64,000 nucleotides of DNA from an uncultured Flavobacteriales bacterium (GTDB lineage Bacteria > Bacteroidota > Bacteroidia > Flavobacteriales_D > Parvicellaceae). The DNA lies in assembly GCA_943787535.1 (NCBI GenBank), contig CALSMU010000008.1, positions 1 through 64,000 of the forward strand, given 5' to 3'. Below, one piece after another: positions 32,038-40,434 of this stretch. The notes under the pieces were generated by a model. The model was given only the letters and a program-made list of their open reading frames with translations, made no database searches and had not been told where the DNA came from. The position numbers and the translations under genes were made by a program. Position 1 is the stretch's first letter, and each line of letters begins with the position of its first letter.

Positions 32038-32443
32038 ACGTATATTTTAACGTTAAAAATAGGATATACATCATAAAAATATATTAATCGTTTTGTTGCT
32101 GCTTCGCTTTTAGGTTTTTGCCCGGGATAAAAGTTGAATTTTCAAGGTAGTCGTCAATTAGGAATCAAGATTGTGGACTTGTTCCTAGGCTCTTCCTGAG
32201 CGTTCTTTAATCCAGGGGGCTCTTTTGGTAAAGAATGCGTTTTCTATTGGCGCCTATAAAGGCAATACCGATTTTAAAGTTGCTTTCTGTTTGGTGGAAC
32301 ATGTAAAAGTAGTACGAACATAGTTAGATTAATGGTAGAACAATGATTTTAATGGATGAGTGCTCGGTAGGTCCTGTTTTAAATGTTGGTAAATTAATTG
32401 CTTAATTTAACGATTTTTATATTTTTTGTTATAAATTGGACGC
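32038..32443 (+). other. Intergenic stretch without a recognised gene
   Basis: About 400 bases between divergent genes. I find no ORF with a plausible start, no tRNA and no strong hairpin. The middle (about 32080-32330) is less AT-rich than typical spacers here and has short open stretches broken by stops in every frame, which might be a decayed gene or an untranslated RNA; neither can be shown. Confidence 0.4.
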
Positions 32444-34006
32444 ATGAATACAAAAATATATTTCACTTTAGCGCTAATAAGTCTCTTTGTTTTACCGCAA
32501 ACTTTTTCTGCACAATCTAAACGATACAACAAAAACCATAAAAAGATATGGTCCAAAGCTAATTGTTTTTACAAAGCTCAAGAATATGAAAAGGCTTTAC
32601 TTTTATATACCAATATTTACTCGTTAGACGAGAATTACGATGAAATTAACTATCGAATCGGTACGTGTTATTTCAATATTCCAGGAGAGAAAAAAAATTC
32701 TATTTCATATTTTAATAAGTCGAAAGCAGCTGGTAACACTGAAGCTTGTTTTTGGTTGGCAAGAGCATACCATGTTGAGAAAAAATTCTCGGAGGAAATA
32801 GAGAATTATCAAATTTATAAGGGAAAAGGTGATAAGTTGAAAGGCGAAAAAGAGATTAATCGATACGTTAATATTGCAAAAAGAGCCGAAAGGGCAATTG
32901 ACAATCCAGTTTTTGTGAAAATTGATAACTTAGGAGCTTCTATCAATACTGAATACTCTGAAGTTATACCCTTTATCACAGCAGATGAATCTAAATTAGT
33001 TTTTTCTTCAAAAAGACCAAGAAGTTATGGTGCAGAAAATATTCACAACAAGATTAGCGATATTTACATATCTGATAAAGAAGGGAATACCTGGATCAAT
33101 ACACACAAAATCGGTTTTGAAATTAATTCTGAAATGAATGATGTTGTAGTTGGTATGAATGATTTAGGAACTATCTTGTTAGTTAATCGAACGGAAATCG
33201 GTAACGATTATGGCAACTTATTTCTTTGCGAAAACAAAGGAGGTGAATGGTTGAAGCCATTAATGCTTAGTGAGAATATAAATTCCCAGCACAAAGAATC
33301 TAGTGCTTGCATAACTGCTGATGGCAAGTTTATTTATTTTTCATCTAATCGCCCAGGTGGATTTGGAGGAAAGGATATTTGGGGAGTTAAACAGCTTCCT
33401 AATGGAAAATGGGCTAAACCAGCTAATATAGGTGGGGTAATAAATTCATCATATGATGAAGAAGCTCCTTTTATTAGCCCAAATGGTCAAACCTTGTACT
33501 TTTCATCCAACGGTCACGAAACAATTGGAGGTTATGATGTTCATAATGCTGAGGCACAGACTGATGGAGGTTGGGAGGTTCCTAAGAATCTTGGTTACCC
33601 TATTAATAGTGTTGATGATGATATTTATTTTTCTGTAGGAGAGAATGATAAAAGGGCTTATTATTCGAGGTATGATGGTAATGGCTTTGGAGGAAGTGAT
33701 ATTTATGAAGTACATTTATTATACAAAGAAAATTACCTAACGCCAGTAAAGTTTATGGTGATAAACCCGAAAACGAAAGAACCAATTGAGGCAATGATTA
33801 AATTGTATGTTGAAGAAACGGGAGAGATTTATGGTGATTATTTGCCAAACGAAAAGGGTGAGTTTTTGTTTATAGTTAAGCCTGAAATAAAATTTAATAT
33901 GGAGATTTCTGCTGATGGTTTTACCACAAATAATGCAGCATTTCACATAACCACAGATGATGTTTCTGATGATTTATTGTTGCGAGAGATCATAATGTCA
34001 AATTAG
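32444..34006 (+). CDS. TPR and PD40 beta-propeller envelope protein
   Basis: A 520-residue exported protein: signal peptide (LPQTFSAQ), a TPR-like helical region (about 30-150, with KAQEYEKALLLYTNIYSLDENY), a PD40/WD40-like propeller (about 165-430, with repeats such as GKFIYFSSNRPGGFGGKDIWGV and GQTLYFSSNGHETIGGYD), and a carboxypeptidase-regulatory-like beta domain at the end. The order matches PorE, an outer-membrane-associated type IX component, but the OmpA-like peptidoglycan-binding domain that closes PorE is absent. PorE-like protein is a possibility, not a firm call. Confidence 0.75.
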   Translation: MNTKIYFTLALISLFVLPQTFSAQSKRYNKNHKKIWSKANCFYKAQEYEKALLLYTNIYSLDENYDEINYRIGTCYFNIPGEKKNSISYFNKSKAAGNTEACFWLARAYHVEKKFSEEIENYQIYKGKGDKLKGEKEINRYVNIAKRAERAIDNPVFVKIDNLGASINTEYSEVIPFITADESKLVFSSKRPRSYGAENIHNKISDIYISDKEGNTWINTHKIGFEINSEMNDVVVGMNDLGTILLVNRTEIGNDYGNLFLCENKGGEWLKPLMLSENINSQHKESSACITADGKFIYFSSNRPGGFGGKDIWGVKQLPNGKWAKPANIGGVINSSYDEEAPFISPNGQTLYFSSNGHETIGGYDVHNAEAQTDGGWEVPKNLGYPINSVDDDIYFSVGENDKRAYYSRYDGNGFGGSDIYEVHLLYKENYLTPVKFMVINPKTKEPIEAMIKLYVEETGEIYGDYLPNEKGEFLFIVKPEIKFNMEISADGFTTNNAAFHITTDDVSDDLLLREIIMSN

Positions 34007-34043
34007 ATTCTTTATTAATCTTCTCTTTTAAAATTGTCTGTTG

Positions 34044-34051
34044 TACATTTG
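34044..34051 (+). promoter_or_regulatory. -7 box of M16 peptidase gene
   Basis: TACATTTG matches TAnnTTTG exactly, 39 bases before the ATG at 34091. No clear TTG at about -33. Confidence 0.5.
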
Positions 34052-34090
34052 CGCGCTCTAATAATAATTAAGAAAGTAATTCTTGCGTAA

Positions 34091-35317
34091 ATGAAAACCT
34101 ATATTCTTTCAAATGGAATAAAAATAGTGCACAAGTACATGCCAGGAGTGGCTGTTTCTCATTGTGGATTAATCTTAAAGTTTGGTTCTCGCAATGAAAA
34201 AAAAACTGAGCATGGGATAGCTCATCTTATCGAACATTGTTTGTTTAAGGGAACAGAGAAAAGGAAGGCATTTCATATTTTGAGCAGATTGGATGCTGTT
34301 GGAGGAGAGTTGAATGCGTATACCACAAAAGAAGAGCTCTGTGTATATGCTTCTTATATTAACCAATATTACGAGAGAGCGATTGAGCTAATTTGTGATA
34401 TCACTTTTCATTCAACCTTTTTAGATAAAGAAATTGACAAAGAGAAAGAGGTGATCACGGATGAAATTCACTCCTATGCAGATAACCCTTCAGAAACAAT
34501 TTTTGAAGATTTTGAAACTATATTATACCCCAATCATGCTTTGGGTAGAACAATTTTAGGCACTGAAAAAAGTATAAAAAAATTCTCACAAAAAGACATT
34601 CAGCGTTTTCTAAATAGAATGATGGATACTTCTCAAATTGTATTTAGTTCTGTTGGAAACATTCCGTATGTTAAATTTGAAAAGTTAATTGAAAAGTATC
34701 TAGCTATTATCCCCGAGATATCTTCAAGTGATAAATTGAATACAGTTTCAAAATTTAAGCGCGACAACGTGGAGTTGAAAAAAGATTTGGTTCAAGCTCA
34801 CTGCATTATGGGATTGCCTTCTTATCCTCTAAAAAATGAAAAAAGAAAAGTACTTGTCTTGCTTGCAAATATTTTAGGAGGAAGTGGAATGAATAACCGA
34901 TTGAATTTAAATATTCGTGAAAAATATGGTTATACCTATAGCATTGAGTCCAATTATCAATCCTTTATCGATACAGGAAATTTTAATATTTACTTTAGTT
35001 CGGAGACGAAGAATTTTGATAAAATAATGAAGTTGATTAAGAAGGAATTAAATATTTTAAAAAGTAAGAAAATTGGTGCAACGCAGCTTTCTTTGGCAAA
35101 AAAACAATTGAAAGGACATATAGCTATTGGACATGATAATAATTCTAATTTGATGCTGTCAATAGGCAAAAGCATGTTGTATTTTGATGAGGTTGAAAGC
35201 ATTGAAGGTGTTTATGATAAAATCGATAGTATTAGTGCAGCATCATTATTAGAAGTAGCTAATGAGATGTTGGATATTGACAAGTTTTCAAGCCTTTCAT
35301 TTATTCCTAAAAAATAA
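34091..35317 (+). CDS. M16-family zinc metallopeptidase
   Basis: A 408-residue insulinase/mitochondrial-processing-peptidase-like protease without signal peptide. The inverted zinc motif HLIEH is at residues 45-49, with the distal glutamate in EKEVITDEI near residue 125, so this half is catalytically competent. A second M16 domain (about 215-400) has KYGYTYSIES. The compact two-domain form is common in bacteria. It is followed after eight bases by an O-methyltransferase gene. Confidence 0.92.
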   Translation: MKTYILSNGIKIVHKYMPGVAVSHCGLILKFGSRNEKKTEHGIAHLIEHCLFKGTEKRKAFHILSRLDAVGGELNAYTTKEELCVYASYINQYYERAIELICDITFHSTFLDKEIDKEKEVITDEIHSYADNPSETIFEDFETILYPNHALGRTILGTEKSIKKFSQKDIQRFLNRMMDTSQIVFSSVGNIPYVKFEKLIEKYLAIIPEISSSDKLNTVSKFKRDNVELKKDLVQAHCIMGLPSYPLKNEKRKVLVLLANILGGSGMNNRLNLNIREKYGYTYSIESNYQSFIDTGNFNIYFSSETKNFDKIMKLIKKELNILKSKKIGATQLSLAKKQLKGHIAIGHDNNSNLMLSIGKSMLYFDEVESIEGVYDKIDSISAASLLEVANEMLDIDKFSSLSFIPKK

Positions 35318-35325
35318 ATTAGCAG

Positions 35326-35967
35326 ATGGATTTTTTACCAAAAGAAATAGATGCTTATAGTGTCTCTCATACTACATCAGAAACGGAAGTTTTAAATGAT
35401 TTGAATAGGCAGACGAATATTCAAATATTGCAACCAAGAATGCTTTCAGGACATTTGCAAGGAAGGGTTTTAAGCATGTTTAGTAATATGATTCAACCGA
35501 CCAATATTCTTGAAATAGGCACATACACTGGTTACAGTGCAATCTGTTTGGCGGAGGGATTAAAGAAAGGCGGAAAAGTTGTTACAATTGATAGAAATGC
35601 TGAATTAGAAGATTTTGCATCTTCTTATTTTGAAATGGCAAATGTTTCCAAAAATATTGATTTTAGAATTGGAAATGCAATTGAAATTATTCCTACTCTA
35701 AAAGAAAAATTTGATTTGGTTTTTATTGATGCTGATAAGAGAAATTATTCAAATTATTTCGATTTGGTAATTGATAACCTCCCCACAGGTGCTTATATAA
35801 TTGCAGATAATGTATTGTGGAGTGGAAAAGTAGTTCAGAAAGTTGAAGAACTCGATATGGAAACAAAAGCAATCATAGAATACAATGAAAAAATTCATAA
35901 TGACCCTAGAGTGGAGAACATTCTATTCCCAATAAGAGATGGCTTAATGATAGCCAGAAAGTTGTAA
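35326..35967 (+). CDS. SAM-dependent O-methyltransferase
   Basis: A 213-residue class I methyltransferase of the caffeoyl-CoA/catechol O-methyltransferase group. It has the SAM motif ILEIGTYTGYSAICLAEGL, the acidic loop VVTIDRN, and FDLVFIDADKRNYSNYF, which includes metal ligands of the family, plus IIADNVLWSG. The natural substrate is unknown. Probably co-transcribed with the M16 peptidase. Confidence 0.9.
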   Translation: MDFLPKEIDAYSVSHTTSETEVLNDLNRQTNIQILQPRMLSGHLQGRVLSMFSNMIQPTNILEIGTYTGYSAICLAEGLKKGGKVVTIDRNAELEDFASSYFEMANVSKNIDFRIGNAIEIIPTLKEKFDLVFIDADKRNYSNYFDLVIDNLPTGAYIIADNVLWSGKVVQKVEELDMETKAIIEYNEKIHNDPRVENILFPIRDGLMIARKL

Positions 35968-36035
35968 TCTTCCCTATTGTATTATTGAAAGCAAAGTGCA
36001 TTAACTTCTCTAAATGCATTAATAATCAACAGAGC

Positions 36036-37664
36036 TTACTCAAACTTTATTGCTTTAATAGGACTAATTCGCGTTATCATATAAGATGGCAAAACTAAGG
36101 CTATAAAGCAGGTTACAAATGCACAAGCATCTACCAAAATAAGCGTAGTAACTGGAAATCCCATTGGCACTATGCTCACATAGTAATTGGCTTGTGGTAA
36201 GGTAAGAATGTGAAATTGGTTTTGAAGAACAATCATTCCTATTGCTAAAATATTCCCATATAACATTCCTTTGGTAATGAGGTAACCACCATTGTATAAA
36301 AATATTTTTCGGATGCTCCAATTTCCTTGTCCCAAAGCTTTTAGAATACCTATCATTTGAGTTCTTTCTAAAATGATAACTAATAGGGCTGAAGTCATAT
36401 TGATGATTGCAACTAAAATCATTAACCCAATTATTATGTAAACATTTAGATCCAGCATATTAAGCCAATTAAAGATTTCTTCATTTCGCTCAGTGATTGC
36501 TGATGCACTAAATTCTCTTGTAGTATGTTTTTTAATTAAATCTTTTGCAACAAACAAATCATTATAGTCTTTTAGTAAAATTTCAAATCCACCTGTATAA
36601 TATTTTGCACTTCCACCTGATGTTTTTAATGCTGTGGTAATCCTATTTCCGTTAAAGTTATATTCAAGTGTGTTATCATCAACCATGTCAAAATCAATTC
36701 TCATATCAGAAGATGAACAATCGCAAGAAAAGGTGCTATCCACTTTGATTGATAGCCAAGCAGTATCCGGTACAGACTTTTGCTCAGGTTCATCTAAGTA
36801 ACTGTAAGATTGAAAATCAGTCGCTATTAACTGAATTGTGGTGTCTCTTATAGGGCAAAGAATAATCTCGTATTCATCAGAATAGCTGCTTCCATTCCAA
36901 CTGTATCTGTAGTTTTCATTGCCTCCAATGACTTGCGCTTCAATTACAGGAAAGCCATTTTTACATTCATCTTTTAAAAATAAATTTGCAGTAATTCCCC
37001 AGTTATTTAATTTTCGAATATGATTGATGTCAATAATGGCAAATTGCTTATCGAAATCTTCCATTCCCGTTTCGTATATCCCTGCAATAATAAGATTGCG
37101 TTGTTTGGGTCCAGCCTCTTTTACGAAATAGATAGTTACTTTCTCATTGAGTTCAAGTTTTAATTTTTTTGCAACATAACTAGATATTAAAATACTATCA
37201 TTGATTGCTTCGTTTGTGTAAATTGGTATTTTACCGGTTACTAAATTTTTCTGAAAAAATGAAGGATCAAAATCTTGGGTAATTCCTTTAAAAATAACTC
37301 CTTGAATTTCTTTTTTCTTATCTCCACGCGTTTGAATTATGGCAGGTTTGTAGGCAAAGTTTTGAATGTGCTTCACCTTTTCTTCATTATAAATGTCTTT
37401 CAAAAAAGGTTGGTCCGCAATCATTGGAGTAGATTCAAAAGAAAGATTACCAAATTCCGGAGTGATTTGAATATGCGAACCAAAACCAATAACTTTATCC
37501 CGAATCTCTTTTTGGAAACCGGTCGCGATGGAAACCGACAAGAGCATGACCGCTATGCCTAAAGTAATGCCTATTATTGCAAGAGATACAATAGGACGTG
37601 AAATTTTCTTATTAGAAGATTTCCCTTTTAGCATGCGTTTTGCAATATATAGCTCAGTGTTCAA
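36036..37664 (-). CDS. LolE/LolC-like FtsX-family ABC permease
   Basis: An inner-membrane permease of about 542 residues. TM1 (PIVSLAIIGITLGIAVMLLSV) is followed by a large periplasmic domain and three C-terminal helices (NVYIIIGLMILVAIINMTSALL, then two more). The pattern fits the permease that releases lipoproteins with LolD, or another MacB/FtsX-type mechanotransmitter. No ATPase gene is adjacent. I start it at TTG 37664 (NTELYIAKRML), because the track start at 37688 overlaps the divergent namZ start. The choice is not certain. Confidence 0.85.
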   Translation of the reverse strand: MNTELYIAKRMLKGKSSNKKISRPIVSLAIIGITLGIAVMLLSVSIATGFQKEIRDKVIGFGSHIQITPEFGNLSFESTPMIADQPFLKDIYNEEKVKHIQNFAYKPAIIQTRGDKKKEIQGVIFKGITQDFDPSFFQKNLVTGKIPIYTNEAINDSILISSYVAKKLKLELNEKVTIYFVKEAGPKQRNLIIAGIYETGMEDFDKQFAIIDINHIRKLNNWGITANLFLKDECKNGFPVIEAQVIGGNENYRYSWNGSSYSDEYEIILCPIRDTTIQLIATDFQSYSYLDEPEQKSVPDTAWLSIKVDSTFSCDCSSSDMRIDFDMVDDNTLEYNFNGNRITTALKTSGGSAKYYTGGFEILLKDYNDLFVAKDLIKKHTTREFSASAITERNEEIFNWLNMLDLNVYIIIGLMILVAIINMTSALLVIILERTQMIGILKALGQGNWSIRKIFLYNGGYLITKGMLYGNILAIGMIVLQNQFHILTLPQANYYVSIVPMGFPVTTLILVDACAFVTCFIALVLPSYMITRISPIKAIKFE

Positions 37665-37677
37665 ATAAAATGAATTA

Positions 37678-38898
37678 ATGAAGTACAAGTTTAATAAAGT
37701 TTTTGGTCTACTGCTAGTACTAGCAGTAATGAATTCATTTCAATTAATAGCCCAGTATAAAACTACCATTAAAGTAGGAAGTGAAATGTTTGATCAATAT
37801 TTACCAATTATTAAAGAAAAACGCGTTGCTATTATTGGAAATCAAACTTCAACGGTTGGTTCAATTCACTTGGTAGATACCTTATTGTCATTAGGAATAG
37901 ATGTGAAAAAAGTTTTTGCTCCTGAGCATGGTTTTCGAGGAAATGCTGATGCAGGCGAAAAAGTTACAGATGGAAAAGATAGCAAAACAGGCTTACCTAT
38001 TTTGTCTCTTTATGGCAGAAAAAACAGAAAACCAAGTGTCGAAAAATTATTGGATGTAGATGTTGTAATATTCGATATTCAAGATGTAGGTGCGCGTTTT
38101 TACACCTATATAAGTACAATGCATTATGTAATGGAGGCATGTGCTGAACAGCATAAAAAAATGATTATTCTGGATCGACCCAATCCAAATGGTTTTTATG
38201 TAGATGGACCAATTCTTAAAAACGGAAATGAATCTTTTGTTGGAATGCACCCAGTGCCAATTGTACATGGGATGACGATTGGAGAATATGGGCAAATGAT
38301 TAATGGAGAAAAATGGTTAGCAAATGGTGTTCAATGTGACTTGCTTGTTGTTGAATGTCAGAACTATGAACATTCCGACTTTTACGAATTACCAATAAAA
38401 CCTTCTCCCAACTTACCAAACATGGCAAGTATTTATTTGTATCCTTCTTTATGTTTGTTTGAAGGAACGAATGTAAGCATAGGAAGAGGCACGCAGAAAC
38501 CGTTTCAGATGATAGGCTCACCCTTAATAGTGGAAACGGGTTTTTCGTTTACTCCGAAACCAACACCCGGAGCAAAGCACCCAAAATTGGATGGCGAAAA
38601 ATGCAACGGTTATGATTTGGAAGACTTTGGAGAGCACTACTTACGGAGCCTTGGAAAATTATATTTACATTGGGTAGTAGCAATTTATCAGGAATCATCG
38701 AATAAAACAGATTTTTTCAGAAAAGACGGCTTTTTTAAACTATTGACTGGAGATAAAAAAATTCGGGAAATGATTGAAACTGGAAAAGATGCAAATGAAA
38801 TTTGGGAAAGCTTCCAAGATGAGGTTAAGCTTTTTAAAATTACGCGAAAGAAGTATCTGCTCTATCCGGATTTTGAATGTATCGACATAAATTATTAG
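37678..38898 (+). CDS. namZ: Exo-beta-N-acetylmuramidase NamZ family (DUF1343)
   Basis: A 406-residue exported protein with signal peptide (VMNSFQLIAQ). The conserved region KKVFAPEHGFRGNADAGEKV is the hallmark of the DUF1343/GH171 family, whose characterised members release N-acetylmuramic acid from the non-reducing end of peptidoglycan fragments. Further family blocks are FDIQDVGARFYTYISTM and LDRPNPNGFYVDGP. It is divergent from the LolE-like gene, a pairing I associate with Bacteroidota. Confidence 0.88.
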   Translation: MKYKFNKVFGLLLVLAVMNSFQLIAQYKTTIKVGSEMFDQYLPIIKEKRVAIIGNQTSTVGSIHLVDTLLSLGIDVKKVFAPEHGFRGNADAGEKVTDGKDSKTGLPILSLYGRKNRKPSVEKLLDVDVVIFDIQDVGARFYTYISTMHYVMEACAEQHKKMIILDRPNPNGFYVDGPILKNGNESFVGMHPVPIVHGMTIGEYGQMINGEKWLANGVQCDLLVVECQNYEHSDFYELPIKPSPNLPNMASIYLYPSLCLFEGTNVSIGRGTQKPFQMIGSPLIVETGFSFTPKPTPGAKHPKLDGEKCNGYDLEDFGEHYLRSLGKLYLHWVVAIYQESSNKTDFFRKDGFFKLLTGDKKIREMIETGKDANEIWESFQDEVKLFKITRKKYLLYPDFECIDINY

Positions 38899-38975
38899 AA
38901 TATTCTGTTGTCCGTTTCCTTTCCATAATGAACAGCTAATTCAGATGTGTCTGTTGGTTGATTTGAATTTATTAT

Positions 38976-39824
38976 CTAGGTCCTTCCAAACTCCTTGTGC
39001 TGACTTTTCAGTTTTTTTCCAACTTCCGAAATCTCCATTGTTTTTTCAAATTCAACCATTAAACTATGGTCTGTAAGAATTTTAAAACTTGTATTTAGTT
39101 TGAATATTTCTTTATATACTTCCTTTTTAGTATTCAAGTCGTAGTCTTTGTTTTTTCGTAACCGTTTTTTATATGCTCGCCAATTGGAAAAATATATGAA
39201 AGGGTAAAAGATGAACAATAGAAAAAAGGAAGTTGATTTCATTCTTGTAAAATGAACCTCTTTAATTTTGAATCCAGAAAGCCGACCAAGAACCCGTAGT
39301 TTTTGAATTCCAACTAAAAAAATATGTCCATAATAGACTTCGCTGGTAATATCTTGCTTAGACATCCATACACTGTCCAATTCATTCGGTGCCATCATCG
39401 ATCCAAACCTTTCTGATTCTCCCGATAGATAACTCAATTTTGCTTTTAAATTAGAATAGTTAGGTGTTGTAATTAATAAGTTTCCACCTTTTTTTAATAC
39501 ACGGTTAAAGTTTTTAAAAGCTAATAACTGATCTGAAAAATGTTCGATACCTTCCTGACAAATAAGTATATCAGCGAATTCATCACCCAATGGAATTCCT
39601 TCATTAATATTTGCTCGATTGCAAGTTAATCCATCTATATTAAAGTATTCTGGGAATAAATCAAATGGGTATGGATCTGCCCCAAATTCTTTTATGATTC
39701 TTGATGTTACTCCATTGCCTGCAGGAAAATCGATAACTTTTTTATTCTTAAAGCGCTCTTGATTTTTACTTAAGAACTTTTTCACATGGAACTTGATGCT
39801 TTTAGGGTTGTCTTCAAAATTCAT
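38976..39824 (-). CDS. Class I SAM methyltransferase with membrane segment
   Basis: A 282-residue protein with a methyltransferase domain (motif I VIDFPAGNGVTSRIIKEFG, then LICQEGIEHFSDQ and LKKGGNLLITTPNY) followed by a hydrophobic stretch (FFLLFIFYPFIYFS, about 198-212) and a basic region. Such membrane-tethered methyltransferases often act on lipids, quinones or glycans, but the substrate is not indicated here. Monocistronic, with its own -7 box. Confidence 0.8.
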   Translation of the reverse strand: MNFEDNPKSIKFHVKKFLSKNQERFKNKKVIDFPAGNGVTSRIIKEFGADPYPFDLFPEYFNIDGLTCNRANINEGIPLGDEFADILICQEGIEHFSDQLLAFKNFNRVLKKGGNLLITTPNYSNLKAKLSYLSGESERFGSMMAPNELDSVWMSKQDITSEVYYGHIFLVGIQKLRVLGRLSGFKIKEVHFTRMKSTSFFLLFIFYPFIYFSNWRAYKKRLRKNKDYDLNTKKEVYKEIFKLNTSFKILTDHSLMVEFEKTMEISEVGKKLKSQHKEFGRT

Positions 39825-39846
39825 TTAACGCGTTTAAAATTTTTGA

Positions 39847-39854
39847 CAAAGATA
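39847..39854 (-). promoter_or_regulatory. -7 box of methyltransferase gene
   Basis: TATCTTTG on the minus strand fits TAnnTTTG exactly, 22 bases before the ATG at 39824. Confidence 0.5.
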
Positions 39855-39900
39855 TCTTATTAAATGTCCCTTTTTCCTGTTTTTCTGTTATAATAGCAAA

Positions 39901-40434
39901 GTGAAACCAATCAAAACATATTTACTATTTTTACCATTGTCTATCTCACATTTTTTTTTGGGTCAAAATAGTATGCTTACCCCAGAAGAGAAAGCAATTT
40001 TACACCACGTGGTAATTAAAAGTCCTGCACTAAACAGAAACCTTGGTGAATACTTTAAATACGCGGGTGATACAGTTTATTTCTTGTATAAAAGTAAAGG
40101 AGAGCAGCTGCGAGATTCAATAATTGATTATGATTCTATAGAGCAGGTTATCGTTTATGAACCTTCGTTGTTAGAGGTGAATTTTAATGAACTTAAAAAA
40201 GCTTCTCAAGGACTACTTTCTGAAGTAGCAACAAAAATGGCTTTACAAACTACTTATCGAGAGCTTAACAGGAGAGATGAAATAAAAAAAGAGGGAATAT
40301 CGGATAGCGTATATGTCAATTTTTTAAGAGAATTATCTACTAGTCTGCCGGATAAAGCAGTTCGAATAAAAAATGGTCAGCGTGATACCAATTTCGACGA
40401 TAATGAATGTTCTGGATCCAAATATTATTTTTAA
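39901..40434 (+). CDS. Secreted protein of unknown function (possible N-terminal part)
   Basis: I recognise no family. The 177-residue ORF starts with GTG and has a signal peptide (YLLFLPLSISHFFLG), then a helical, charged region. It has an out-of-frame overlap of 32 bases with the next gene. The second gene has no signal peptide of its own, and an A6 run at 40368-40373 sits near the junction. The pair could therefore be one exported protein split by a frameshift, or two coupled genes. Confidence 0.6.
   Translation: MKPIKTYLLFLPLSISHFFLGQNSMLTPEEKAILHHVVIKSPALNRNLGEYFKYAGDTVYFLYKSKGEQLRDSIIDYDSIEQVIVYEPSLLEVNFNELKKASQGLLSEVATKMALQTTYRELNRRDEIKKEGISDSVYVNFLRELSTSLPDKAVRIKNGQRDTNFDDNECSGSKYYF

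Noticed and set aside
35968-36035. TGCATTA repeated twice between the O-methyltransferase and the permease genes
   Set aside because: The copies are direct, not inverted, and too short to be a terminator or site with confidence.
37665-37688. Longer start for the LolE-like permease
   Set aside because: It would overlap the divergent namZ start, and the TTG at 37664 gives the expected short N-terminus before the first membrane helix.
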